From: an uncultured Bacilli bacterium
GTDB taxonomy: Bacteria > Bacillota_I > Bacilli_A > RF39 > UBA660
Reading direction: 5' to 3'
DNA length: 14,910 nt
NCBI GenBank assembly: GCA_948543905.1
Contig: CAOVIS010000011.1
Location: forward strand, 2,502 to 17,411
The notes under the pieces are model-generated. The model was not told the origin of the DNA and made no database searches. It saw only the letters and a program-made list of their open reading frames with translations. The translations under genes were made by a program, and so were the position numbers. Below are positions 1 through 5,803 of this stretch, in pieces (position 1 is the first letter of the stretch; each line of letters begins with the position of its first letter).

Positions 1-105
1 CATATGCTTTAGATAAACTTCTACTTCACCTAGATTGTCAAAGGGTATGTTATTTTCTACTTTTCGGATAATTTCTTCTTCTTCTTTTAATATAAATCTT
101 TTCAT
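1..105 (-). CDS. Start of an unidentified protein (cut by the window edge)
   Basis: Thirty-five codons from an ATG at 105 run off the left edge without a stop. A good ribosome site (GAGGG, about 6 bases before the ATG) and a promoter upstream support a real gene. The visible N-terminus is charged and soluble: MKRFILKEEEEI followed by a short amphipathic stretch. There is no signal peptide or membrane segment. I do not recognise the family. It is divergent from the DUF378 gene. Confidence 0.6.
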   Translation of the reverse strand, partial: MKRFILKEEEEIIRKVENNIPFDNLGEVEVYLKHM

Positions 106-127
106 TGCAATCCCTCTTTTTCTTGCA

Positions 128-136
128 TGCTATAAT
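128..136 (+). promoter_or_regulatory. Extended -10 promoter of the DUF378 gene
   Basis: TGC followed by a perfect TATAAT (131-136). No good -35 box is visible at 17 bases, which is normal for an extended -10 promoter. The start would be near 143, about 74 bases before the ATG at 217. Confidence 0.45.
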
Positions 137-160
137 ATCATAATTATTAAGTTTTGCCAA
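132..160 (-). promoter_or_regulatory. Sigma-A-type promoter of the left-edge gene
   Basis: On the minus strand, TTGGCA (160-155), a 17-base spacer, then TATTAT (137-132). Transcription would begin near 125, about 20 bases before the ATG at 105. It overlaps the plus-strand promoter of the DUF378 gene, so the two are divergent and may compete. Confidence 0.5.
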
Positions 161-216
161 ATTTCATGCATATAATGTTTTTTTCTGGTAATTATAATAA
201 CAAAGGGTGTGATAAA

Positions 217-423
217 ATGGAAACATTACAAAAGATTGCTTTAATTTTTACGATTATTGGAGCGATAAATTGGGGACTAATTGGATTCTTTGATTTCAAT
301 TTAGTTACTGCTTTATTTAAAGATTCTTCAATGATTACAAGAATTATTTATGCAATTGTTGGTGTTTGTGGAATAATTAATATTTTATTGTTATTCTATC
401 ATATAGAAAGAGACCCTAATTAG
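217..423 (+). CDS. DUF378 family small membrane protein
   Basis: A 68-residue protein with two hydrophobic helices and the DUF378 pattern METLQKIAL..TIIGAINWGLIGFF in its first third. Members (for example Bacillus YuzA) are short membrane proteins of unknown function. The start at 217 is chosen over the upstream ATG at 154 because AAAGGGTGT sits at the right distance before it and the extra 21 residues are not family-like. The gene meets the reverse transcriptase tail to tail, with the two stop codons overlapping at 420-423. A weak hairpin (GAGACC/GGTCCC, about 409-433) spans the junction. Confidence 0.8.
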   Translation: METLQKIALIFTIIGAINWGLIGFFDFNLVTALFKDSSMITRIIYAIVGVCGIINILLLFYHIERDPN

Positions 424-1532
424 AGGTCCCATTTTCTTAAAAGATTTTTAGTATTAGCAATTTTTAGGTAACCCATATAACTTGCTTTTACATTTTCATA
501 ATTAGGTGCGTTTATTTTCTTTAATTTACGCATCTTTTTTTTGATTCTTCTTTTAGTTTGGCTATTAATTTTGATAATTAATTTTTTACCTTTTAATAAG
601 AATTGATAGCCAAGAAAGCTAAACCCATGATTTAAATCGTAAATATTAGTTTTGTTATTTAGTTCAAGTTTAAATTCTTTGATTTTTTCGGTTAAGATTT
701 TTTTTAGTTCTTTTAAGTGTTCTTTATCATGATCAAAAATTATAAAATCATCCATATATCTGATATAATATTTACAGTGAAGTTGTTCTTTTATGTAATG
801 GTCAAGGTCATTTAAGAAATAGACTGCAAGAAGTTGCGAAGTCATATTGCCAATTGGCAAACCTTTATTCTTTTTATAAGTAGGAATGCGCTTTAATTCA
901 GCTATTTTTAAATCTTTATCTAGGGTATTTAATTTATTTAAACGTTCTATTTCTTTATTAACTACTTTCTCTATATGTTTATTTATATATTCTTCATTGG
1001 TTGATTCGATGATATTCTTTACTATTTTGTATATCTCAGGATCTTTGATAAATCGACTTATTTTTGATAGAATTAGTTCATGGTCAATACTATAGAAATA
1101 CTTTTTGATATCACATTTTAAAACATATACTTTATCATGATTCATTTTTAGTTTATTAATATATTTTTTGACATATCTAATTCCTTCTTTGGTACCTTTA
1201 TTTTCTCTGGTCGCGACATTTTGTTCAATTAAATGGGGAAATATACCTGGAGCTAAGACATAATTGGATATGAGATGATTAACTACTTTATCGCTCATAA
1301 TTTCACTCATGATAATACGGTATTTAGGTTCGCTTACTAAAAAAATATTATAATTACTATGTTTATAGTTTTTATTTTTTAAAGATGTTAATATACTTAT
1401 GATATTACTTGAATAGAATAGTTCAAATTTATGGAGTTTCCCACGATTTTTGGTCTTAGTTCGTATTATTTTGTACATATCACGAATTTTATCAATGTCT
1501 ACTAAATCATCATATTTAACACTTGGCGGCAT
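420..1532 (-). CDS. Reverse transcriptase of a diversity-generating retroelement
   Basis: A 370-residue RNA-directed DNA polymerase. DGR enzymes copy a template-repeat RNA with errors opposite adenines, and the cDNA replaces a variable region in a target gene. Visible motifs: SEPKYRII (67-74, block 2), CDIKKYF with the catalytic Asp141, GLPIGNMTSQ (224-233, the SQ-containing block 4 typical of DGR enzymes), YIRYMDD with the second catalytic Asp pair (261-262), and FSFLGYQ (304-310). No maturase, endonuclease or protease domain follows, and the length fits DGR enzymes. The ATG lies inside the end of avd with a 17-base overlap and no strong ribosome site, which suggests translational coupling. 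The SQ motif and the avd and MutS-like neighbours argue against a group II intron or retron enzyme. Confidence 0.9.
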   Translation of the reverse strand: MPPSVKYDDLVDIDKIRDMYKIIRTKTKNRGKLHKFELFYSSNIISILTSLKNKNYKHSNYNIFLVSEPKYRIIMSEIMSDKVVNHLISNYVLAPGIFPHLIEQNVATRENKGTKEGIRYVKKYINKLKMNHDKVYVLKCDIKKYFYSIDHELILSKISRFIKDPEIYKIVKNIIESTNEEYINKHIEKVVNKEIERLNKLNTLDKDLKIAELKRIPTYKKNKGLPIGNMTSQLLAVYFLNDLDHYIKEQLHCKYYIRYMDDFIIFDHDKEHLKELKKILTEKIKEFKLELNNKTNIYDLNHGFSFLGYQFLLKGKKLIIKINSQTKRRIKKKMRKLKKINAPNYENVKASYMGYLKIANTKNLLRKWDL

Positions 1533-1863
1533 TACGTATTAGTCCATAAGCAATTTTTCTTATTTCGACAATAAATAAGGCGATTGATTCAAATCGTTTT
1601 TTACTTATTATTCTTTTTTCAAAGGATGTAGCAATATAGAAATCTAGCATTGATAATTTGATAACTAAATCTTTTAAAAATTTAATTTTAATTCGTTCGA
1701 CATCGTTAATACTGTAAGAAAATATAAGTTCAATTATTTCATACATGGTACGTTCAATATTTTGTTTTAATACGACTTCAGATTTTGGATAGTTTATAAG
1801 TTGCTTATTGATGTAGGCTATAGTTTTTTTACTATTATTTAATAGTGCAAAATTAGAGTTCAT
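1516..1863 (-). CDS. avd: Avd, DGR accessory variability determinant
   Basis: A 115-residue, mostly helical protein. Avd forms a pentamer of four-helix bundles that binds the reverse transcriptase and the template RNA. The C-terminal half carries the family signature: LDFYIATSFEKRIISKKRF followed by a conserved helix ending in EIRKIAYGLIR. Helix lengths and total length fit the bAvd/S23-like fold. The ATG at 1863 is preferred to a TTG two codons earlier. It overlaps the end of the MutS-like gene by 11 bases and the start of the reverse transcriptase by 17, so the three genes form one coupled operon. Confidence 0.85.
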   Translation of the reverse strand: MNSNFALLNNSKKTIAYINKQLINYPKSEVVLKQNIERTMYEIIELIFSYSINDVERIKIKFLKDLVIKLSMLDFYIATSFEKRIISKKRFESIALFIVEIRKIAYGLIRNAAKC

Positions 1864-2263
1864 CGACAAACTCCTTAATTAAGCGATAATTAGCTTCTTC
1901 TTTTTTTACTTTAATTTCAATAGTATTCATAAGATTACTTAACATATTAGTAATTAAAATATTGCTTTTAGCTTCTTTTAAGACACGATTATATTCGTTG
2001 TTATTTTTGGATTCTAAAATATAAGCATAGTCGTCTATAACTTCAACTAAATTAACATTGTTGCGATTTAAAACACTTTTTACTTTAGCTTTAGCATTTA
2101 GAGGAAATCCTACTTTGTGATCTCTTATTTGGTAACTAAAAAAGTGTTTTAATATTAAAGCATCATCTTCAAAAGAATAGTAAAAGTTCCCAGATTTTAC
2201 TATTACAACATGAAATTCATAAGTAGTTTTAAATTTAACATATTTATCGACAGTTTTCGTAAT
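1853..2263 (-). CDS. MutS-like (MSL-type) DGR accessory protein with a non-AUG start
   Basis: An open frame of about 136 codons that standard ORF callers miss because it has no ATG, GTG or TTG near its 5' end. It resembles the MutS mismatch-recognition domain (domain I), which some DGR cassettes carry as an accessory. Visible features: an N-terminal strand pair, SGNFYYSFEDDALIL (roughly residues 25-39), SYQIRDHKVGFPLNA, then a KVKSVL helix and a VNLVEV strand, with a charged helical tail. A strong ribosome site (GGAGGG, 2272-2267) lies just downstream of an in-frame TAG, so translation should begin at ATT 2263 (or ATT 2266, or ACG 2260). It overlaps avd by 11 bases. The frame is clean, so a start-codon mutation or a true AUU start are the two readings. 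Assignment to the MutS-like family is from sequence pattern alone. Confidence 0.6.
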   Translation of the reverse strand: MTKTVDKYVKFKTTYEFHVVIVKSGNFYYSFEDDALILKHFFSYQIRDHKVGFPLNAKAKVKSVLNRNNVNLVEVIDDYAYILESKNNNEYNRVLKEAKSNILITNMLSNLMNTIEIKVKKEEANYRLIKEFVDEL

Positions 2264-2331
2264 AATCCCTCCCTACAAAACTTATAGTTAGGATTATACT
2301 GCCCATCATAACTAATAAAGATAAATATTTA

Positions 2332-2357
2332 AAAATATATTAACCGGTATATATTTT
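2332..2357. promoter_or_regulatory. Inverted repeat at the DGR operon start site
   Basis: AAAATATAT, an 8-base centre TAACCGGT, then ATATATTTT: a perfect 9-base inverted repeat with a palindromic ACCGGT in the centre. It begins within a few bases of the predicted transcription start (about 2359) of the DGR operon, so it is placed as an operator or leader hairpin would be. AT-rich repeats of this size also arise by chance. Confidence 0.35.
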
Positions 2358-2365
2358 CTACCATA

Positions 2366-2394
2366 AATATATATTAGATGTCGATTTTTGTCAA
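2366..2394 (-). promoter_or_regulatory. Strong promoter of the DGR operon
   Basis: Minus strand: consensus TTGACA (2394-2389), a 17-base spacer, TATATT (2371-2366). Transcription would start near 2359, giving a leader of roughly 95 bases before the MutS-like gene. The -35 box directly abuts the terminator of the MYG1-like gene. Confidence 0.7.
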
Positions 2395-2424
2395 GAAAAA
2401 AGTTTACTTTTAGCAAACTTTTTG
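2395..2424 (-). terminator. Terminator between the MYG1-like gene and the DGR operon
   Basis: A 9-base perfect stem AAAAAGTTT/AAACTTTTT with a loop of 9 bases, followed by further Ts on the minus strand. It lies about 26 bases after the TAA at 2450 and insulates the DGR promoter from upstream transcription. Confidence 0.65.
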
Positions 2425-2449
2425 AAATTATTATTAATATTATTGTTAT

Positions 2450-2875
2450 TTATTTAATACTATTGATTTTATGTGCTCTTTGGCTTAAGCGAACTAGTTT
2501 AATAGCATCTTCTAATTCGCCAGCACTAGCTATGAATAATTTATTGTGGCAGAATCTTGCAGTAGATACTCCGCTTTCTTTTTGAAGTTTGGAATTACGA
2601 AGACCAGCCCATTCAGGATTAAAAGGCACTTTGGGAGTCATTCCTTTATAACGTTTTGGGACTGTATGAGCCGCATAACCTCCTCTAGTTGAAGGGTAAA
2701 TTACAAATTCAATATCATTTTTAAGTTGGAAAAGTGCAAATTCATAAGGAATATAATCCTCTAATATTAATAATTTGTTTTCGACAGTAGGCAGTTTTTC
2801 TCGGATGATGTTGATGGAATCAACTTTACTTATGGCATCTTTAATTAATAAATCAAAGATTATTTTTATCTTCAT
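2450..2875 (-). CDS. MYG1/UPF0160 family protein, C-terminal part (second frame)
   Basis: The C-terminal half of a MYG1-like protein. Family landmarks are present: LILEDYIPYEFALF, a central strand region, NPEWAGLR, and FCHNKLFIASAGELEDAI near the end. The ATG at 2875 lies inside the first-half frame and has no convincing ribosome site. The first few codons (MKIKII) are not family-like, so this frame is probably not a separate gene. It should be read as the continuation of the 2853-3317 frame after a +1 shift at 2858-2853, or as the 3' part of a recently broken gene. A terminator follows the stop. Confidence 0.75.
   Translation of the reverse strand: MKIKIIFDLLIKDAISKVDSINIIREKLPTVENKLLILEDYIPYEFALFQLKNDIEFVIYPSTRGGYAAHTVPKRYKGMTPKVPFNPEWAGLRNSKLQKESGVSTARFCHNKLFIASAGELEDAIKLVRLSQRAHKINSIK
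2853..2858 (-). other. CUU-UGA +1 frameshift site in the MYG1-like gene
   Basis: The frame change falls exactly at AAT CTT TGA T. CUU followed by UGA and then a base that completes a GAU codon is the core of the prfB (release factor 2) +1 recoding site. Slippage from CUU to UUU would give Leu then Asp and continue into the C-terminal frame with no loss. The upstream internal Shine-Dalgarno seen in prfB (AGGGGG) is absent. A one-base indel in the A-rich stretch just before it (AAAAATAAT) is the simpler alternative. Confidence 0.4.
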
Positions 2876-3317
2876 TAAACTTTGGGCGAAATAATTCTAT
2901 TAGATTAGATACTGTTAATACATTGAAATCACTTTTAATGTCAAATTCGCCATTATCAATAGCATCTATCATATTTACTAAAAGATAGTCAAATACGTTA
3001 AAAGTGTCTTCAATATTAGTTACGTTTATTTTTTTTAAATACTCACGACCATATTCTTGCCATAAAAGCCCAAATCCACAATAGTGGATACCGTTAGCTC
3101 TTTTTTTATCATAGCCAGCTTGATGATGGTCAAATTTGCCTAAGCCAATATCATAGGCAATGTGCTTATCATCACTATCAAACTCCGTTAATCGTATTAA
3201 AGTTATGTTGTCATATAAATTTTCTAATAAAACTGTAGAGAAAACATCATCAGCATGAAAGTTGCCAGCATGAGTTACAAATCGTGCTTCATTAAGATCT
3301 TTAGTCATTGTTATCAT
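2853..3317 (-). CDS. MYG1/UPF0160 family protein, N-terminal part (first frame)
   Basis: MYG1 proteins are DHH-superfamily metal-dependent phosphoesterases; the eukaryotic member is a 3'-5' RNA exonuclease. This half has the N-terminal metal motif THAGNFHADD (15-24) and the family motif KFDHHQAG (61-68), then GLLWQEYG and NMIDAIDNGE. It stops at TGA (2855-2853) after 154 residues, where the family continues. The C-terminal half follows in the +1 frame, and joining them gives about 288 residues, close to the family length. The ATG at 3317 follows GAGG by 8 bases. The gene lies between the target-type protein and the DGR operon on the same strand. I see no functional link to the DGR, so it may be a passenger. 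Confidence 0.8.
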   Translation of the reverse strand: MITMTKDLNEARFVTHAGNFHADDVFSTVLLENLYDNITLIRLTEFDSDDKHIAYDIGLGKFDHHQAGYDKKRANGIHYCGFGLLWQEYGREYLKKINVTNIEDTFNVFDYLLVNMIDAIDNGEFDIKSDFNVLTVSNLIELFRPKFNEDKNNL

Positions 3318-3363
3318 TTTTAAAACCTCACTTTAATATAATTATATAATATTTTTATAAAGA

Positions 3364-3392
3364 AAAACAGGTATTAAACCTAATGTTTTTAA
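3364..3392 (-). terminator. Possible terminator of the target-type gene
   Basis: Minus strand: AGGT, loop TTAAT, ACCT, then GTTTTTCTTT, with flanking AAC/GTT pairing. It sits about 75 bases after the TAA at 3469. The stem is short, so this is tentative. The rest of the 150-base gap between the target-type gene and the MYG1-like gene shows only AT-rich DNA, including a TATAAT at 3346-3341 that could serve the latter. Confidence 0.35.
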
Positions 3393-3468
3393 AAAAATTT
3401 CTTGCCCATACATAAAAGTTATACTATACAATAGAAAAATATAACGAGCAATATGAGCAAGATAAAAA

Positions 3469-4833
3469 TTATATTACTACAAAGGTATCAGATTCACTTT
3501 CTTCTCCTAAAAACTTGGTATCTGAACGGAGATTTAAGACAGGACGGAGACCAAGAGTTCCTTGCAAACTCCAGTAACCGAGGTACCCATCAGACTTCAC
3601 TGAAAACACGTGAGCTGTGTAATATATACATGCAGATATTGTCCAATAGTTTTGATTTGTATATAAATAATATGATGTATTATTCGCTCCTCCAAGACCT
3701 CCAGCAAAAACTATTTCATCACTTGTTATAAGCCCTACTGGATATGTTAACTTTTTATTTCCTATACTTGCTGTTGATACTGTAAATAAATCTCTGTTTT
3801 TATTTGCACATTGTAATGTTGGAGTCTGTGTTGTCTTCCATGTATCATCTTCACTTGTAGCTAGTCTTCCTAATGGAGCATATGCACTTTTTTGTTGTCC
3901 ATATCCTGCTCCTGTATATCCAAAAGCTCCACTACTTAGTTCTCTATCATTACAAAATCCTGTATTTATATCTACTTTACCTCCATAGGCTTTATTTACT
4001 ATGTTTGTTTTATACCAATTATCTATTGCTACTTTAGCATTGCTATCATATAAATTTGCGTGAGCATCATTATAACTCGTTGATTGTTCATAATTATCTT
4101 TACTGGTCATATATCCAACAAAAGTATTATCGCTCCATTTAGTATTATATTGGTATGTTGTTCTGTTTATTCCAGTGGTCGTTCCTGTTTTGTTAGAACT
4201 TGAGATTGCTCCAGTTGCCTCGCCTTGATATATCATGCGTATTGAGCCGTTGCCATTGACCCTGATTATGCGCCAATAAAAGCCGGCAAATTCTACCCAG
4301 TTATTTAACTTATTTTCTACACCTCTAAAATAATATGATGTTCCATAATCATCGGGTGCACTATATACTCCTGTATCTGATGAGTCAGCTATTCCAGTAA
4401 AACTTGTTTTTTCTCCTTTAGATTGACTTATTATTTTGTTAATTATTGTTTCTCCTTTTATTTTATCAAAATACAATGTACATTTTGTTCTTTTGGTTAT
4501 ATCATTTATACTAATTAAACCATTTTCATATGATAGTTTAATACTTGTATCTTTTTCGCCATTTACATTACAATAACTATTGTTACTTAAAGTGTAGTCA
4601 CTTGCAGGAATACTGCTGGTTGATTCGTATTCACCACTAGCATTTTGTTGATAGATTGCTACTAAATCAATATCCGCGGAAGTATAATTAATCGTGCCAC
4701 TTGCTAAGTCCATTGATTGGACATTTTTATATTTTGCTTTTGATGTTGTTAATATTAATGTTGCTGTTATTCCTACTGCTATCAAGCCTCCGATTATTAT
4801 TTTTTTATAGTTTTCTGTTTTTTCTAATTTCAT
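3469..4833 (-). CDS. Membrane-anchored DGR target-type surface protein
   Basis: A 454-residue protein. An N-terminal hydrophobic helix (about 12-30) after a Lys-rich start should anchor or export it. Residues 31-125 form a beta-rich domain starting SKAKYKNVQSMDLASGTINY, a pattern seen in surface proteins of gut Bacilli. From about 170 (NWVEFAGFYWRIIRVNGNG) to the end lies a C-type-lectin/formylglycine-enzyme-like domain with NYWTISA and GLRPVLNL near its C-terminus, the place where DGR variable regions sit. Residues 406-432 (3618-3538) align with the template-like segment at 5549-5629. The gene reads toward the DGR operon, with the MYG1-like gene between. The ATG follows AAAGGG. By family knowledge such domains are ligand-binding; the ligand here is unknown. 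Confidence 0.75.
   Translation of the reverse strand: MKLEKTENYKKIIIGGLIAVGITATLILTTSKAKYKNVQSMDLASGTINYTSADIDLVAIYQQNASGEYESTSSIPASDYTLSNNSYCNVNGEKDTSIKLSYENGLISINDITKRTKCTLYFDKIKGETIINKIISQSKGEKTSFTGIADSSDTGVYSAPDDYGTSYYFRGVENKLNNWVEFAGFYWRIIRVNGNGSIRMIYQGEATGAISSSNKTGTTTGINRTTYQYNTKWSDNTFVGYMTSKDNYEQSTSYNDAHANLYDSNAKVAIDNWYKTNIVNKAYGGKVDINTGFCNDRELSSGAFGYTGAGYGQQKSAYAPLGRLATSEDDTWKTTQTPTLQCANKNRDLFTVSTASIGNKKLTYPVGLITSDEIVFAGGLGGANNTSYYLYTNQNYWTISACIYYTAHVFSVKSDGYLGYWSLQGTLGLRPVLNLRSDTKFLGEESESDTFVVI
3538..3618 (-). repeat. Variable-region-like segment of the target protein
   Basis: Codons 406-432 of the target-type protein. By hand count 41 of 81 bases are G or C (about 51%), in a gene that is otherwise clearly AT-rich. 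Its translation shares 12 of 27 residues with the template-like segment at 5549-5629, including A.VF.V.S.G.L and T.GLRP. The eight Asn codons of the template block correspond here to Lys, Asp, Tyr, Gly, Tyr, Trp, Ser and Gln. Many third-position and non-adenine bases also differ (for example TCG/TCT, GGC/GGG, TTG/CTC, CGC/CGT), which adenine-specific mutagenesis by this template cannot explain. Confidence 0.55.
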
Positions 4834-4863
4834 TATTTTTCCCTTTCTTTTAGTTCTAAATAA

Positions 4864-4873
4864 TGAGGCCTCA
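4864..4873. promoter_or_regulatory. GC-rich palindrome in the target gene leader
   Basis: TGAGGCCTCA is a perfect 10-base palindrome in very AT-rich DNA, between the predicted target-gene start site (about 4898) and its ribosome site. It also lies in the divergent region shared with the HTH regulator, so it could be that protein's operator. This role is inferred from position only. Confidence 0.3.
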
Positions 4874-4904
4874 ATTATATTAGAAAATTATCATTTATAT
4901 CTAA

Positions 4905-4933
4905 ATTATATTATTTCTTATATTAAAAGTTAA
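4905..4933 (-). promoter_or_regulatory. Promoter of the target-type surface gene
   Basis: Minus strand: TTAACT (4933-4928), a 17-base spacer, perfect TATAAT (4910-4905). Transcription would start near 4898, giving a leader of about 65 bases. It lies in the 172-base divergent region shared with the HTH regulator, for which I see no equally clear promoter. Confidence 0.55.
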
Positions 4934-5005
4934 GAAAAATATTTCTATTTGGCACATTATATTTAATACTTACGAAATAAATGGGAAAATAAACGTGGTG
5001 TTAAT

Positions 5006-5467
5006 ATGAAATATGAAGAAGTATTAAATAAAATAAAATTATTAAGAAAAAGCATCAATATATCTCAAGATGAAATGGCAAATTATTTAGAAATTGATAG
5101 AACAACATATAATCATTATGAAAATAACTATCATACTATACCCATTAAACATATGATAGCTATATCAAACTATTTTCAAGTTTCAATAGATTATATTTTT
5201 GGTTTTACAATTGAGGAAAGTTATAGCAATTTAAAATCATTACCCAATAAGGAACTTATTAGCAAAAATATTAAAAATTTTCGAAAAATAAATCAACTTA
5301 CTCAAGAGAAGTTAGCAAAGATATTAAACACAAATCAATCTGTCATTGCTAATTATGAAAGAGGTAGAAATTATATTGCCACTCCTTTTTTATATACTAT
5401 CTGTAAAAAGTATGGAGTAAGTGCCGATTATCTTCTTGGGAGAATAAATTATCAACCTAAGTTATAG
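5006..5467 (+). CDS. Tandem XRE-family HTH transcriptional regulator
   Basis: A 153-residue DNA-binding protein made of two Cro/C1-type helix-turn-helix domains, roughly residues 9-66 and 87-145. Both end in the family-typical D-Y-I/L-x-G motif (IDYIFGF at 61-67, ADYLLGR at 141-147). In each, the recognition helix follows SQDEMANYL or TQEKLAKIL. It has no sensor or membrane domain. The gene is divergent from the target-type surface gene and ends about 33 bases before the predicted start of the template-repeat RNA, so it is well placed to regulate the retroelement. The ribosome site (GTGGTG) is weak. Two-domain XRE proteins are also common in phages and mobile elements. Confidence 0.85.
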   Translation: MKYEEVLNKIKLLRKSINISQDEMANYLEIDRTTYNHYENNYHTIPIKHMIAISNYFQVSIDYIFGFTIEESYSNLKSLPNKELISKNIKNFRKINQLTQEKLAKILNTNQSVIANYERGRNYIATPFLYTICKKYGVSADYLLGRINYQPKL

Positions 5468-5484
5468 TTTTATATACTAAATTA

Positions 5485-5493
5485 TGTTATAAT
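5485..5493 (+). promoter_or_regulatory. Extended -10 promoter of the template-like RNA
   Basis: TGT followed by a perfect TATAAT (5488-5493), only 18 bases after the HTH stop codon. The -35 position (5465-5470) is poor, which the TGn extension can offset. Transcription would start near 5500, upstream of the template-like segment and not upstream of any gene. Confidence 0.5.
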
Positions 5494-5499
5494 TATTTA

Positions 5500-5769
5500 G
5501 GGTTAATCTAAATACGTTGGTATTGTTTAACTTCCGTATAACGCGAGCAGTGCTGTCGTATTCTTTGTGAATTCGAATGGCAACCTAAACAACAACAACG
5601 TGAATGCCACGTATGGTTTGCGCCCAATATCCCTTTTAAACTCATATTCATGGTTAAGGCTTGGAATAGCAGAATTGGGATACAAGATTAGTCCTTAAGT
5701 TTATCTTTAAATATATAATGCAGATACCCATAAGTCTTGTATTTAGAGTTATTACTGCATTTTTATTTT
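5500..5769 (+). ncRNA. Predicted template-repeat RNA of the DGR
   Basis: The 336 bases between the HTH gene and the surface-protein gene contain no convincing gene. A promoter at 5485-5493 and a possible terminator hairpin (AATGCAG at 5717-5723 with CTGCATT at 5755-5761, followed by TTTATTTT) would make a roughly 270-base RNA that contains the template-like segment. DGR template RNAs are non-coding and extend beyond the repeat on both sides, as here. The terminator has a 31-base loop and is weak. The exact ends are guesses. Confidence 0.4.
5537..5640 (+). repeat. Candidate DGR template repeat
   Basis: A segment rich in AAC/AAT codons in one open phase, with four consecutive AAC codons at 5588-5599, flanked by conserved-looking codons that read VNSNGNL before and YGLRP after. 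Asn codons at ligand-contact positions are the hallmark of DGR template repeats, because adenines are the mutated bases and AAC can reach many residues. It is about 44% GC over 5537-5629, richer than its surroundings. Its 3' end (GGTTTGCGCCC) is GC-rich, as expected near an initiation-of-homing sequence. There is no start codon and an in-frame TAA lies just upstream (5528-5530), so it is not a gene. Its translation matches the variable segment of the nearby target at 12 of 27 positions. The alternative is a fossil variable region from a lost target gene. Confidence 0.65.
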
Positions 5770-5771
5770 CA

Positions 5772-5802
5772 TAAAAAAAAGAACCCATCCCCTCGAGTTC
5801 TT
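5772..5802 (-). terminator. Terminator of the Ig-like surface-protein gene
   Basis: Minus strand: AAGAACTC, loop GAGGGGAT, GGGTTCTT (8-base stem with one G-T pair), then a run of eight Ts. It begins just after the TAA at 5804. Confidence 0.75.
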
Positions 5803-5803
5803 C

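Noticed and set aside
886..1095. Plus-strand open frame inside the reverse transcriptase gene
   Set aside because: It is antisense to the catalytic region of a clear gene and shows no ribosome site or family pattern.
420..1532. Group II intron or retron reverse transcriptase
   Set aside because: There is no maturase or endonuclease domain and no intron or retron RNA structure that I can see. The SQ motif, avd and MutS-like neighbours fit a DGR better.
2388..2585. Plus-strand hydrophobic open frame
   Set aside because: It starts inside a terminator/promoter region and overlaps the conserved MYG1 C-terminus antisense. The hydrophobicity comes from AT-rich DNA.
2853..2855. UGA recoded as an amino acid (code 4 or 25)
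   Set aside because: Reading through the TGA in the MYG1-like gene meets a TAA three codons later, Trp is encoded by TGG throughout, and no other gene has an in-frame TGA.
3453..3731. Plus-strand open frame across the end of the target-type gene
   Set aside because: It is antisense to the variable-region-like segment. The sense frame has clear domain motifs.
3538..5640. A simple active template/variable-region pair between 5549-5629 and 3538-3618
   Set aside because: Mismatches are frequent at C, G and T positions of the template, which adenine-directed mutagenesis would preserve. Only the protein-level relation holds.
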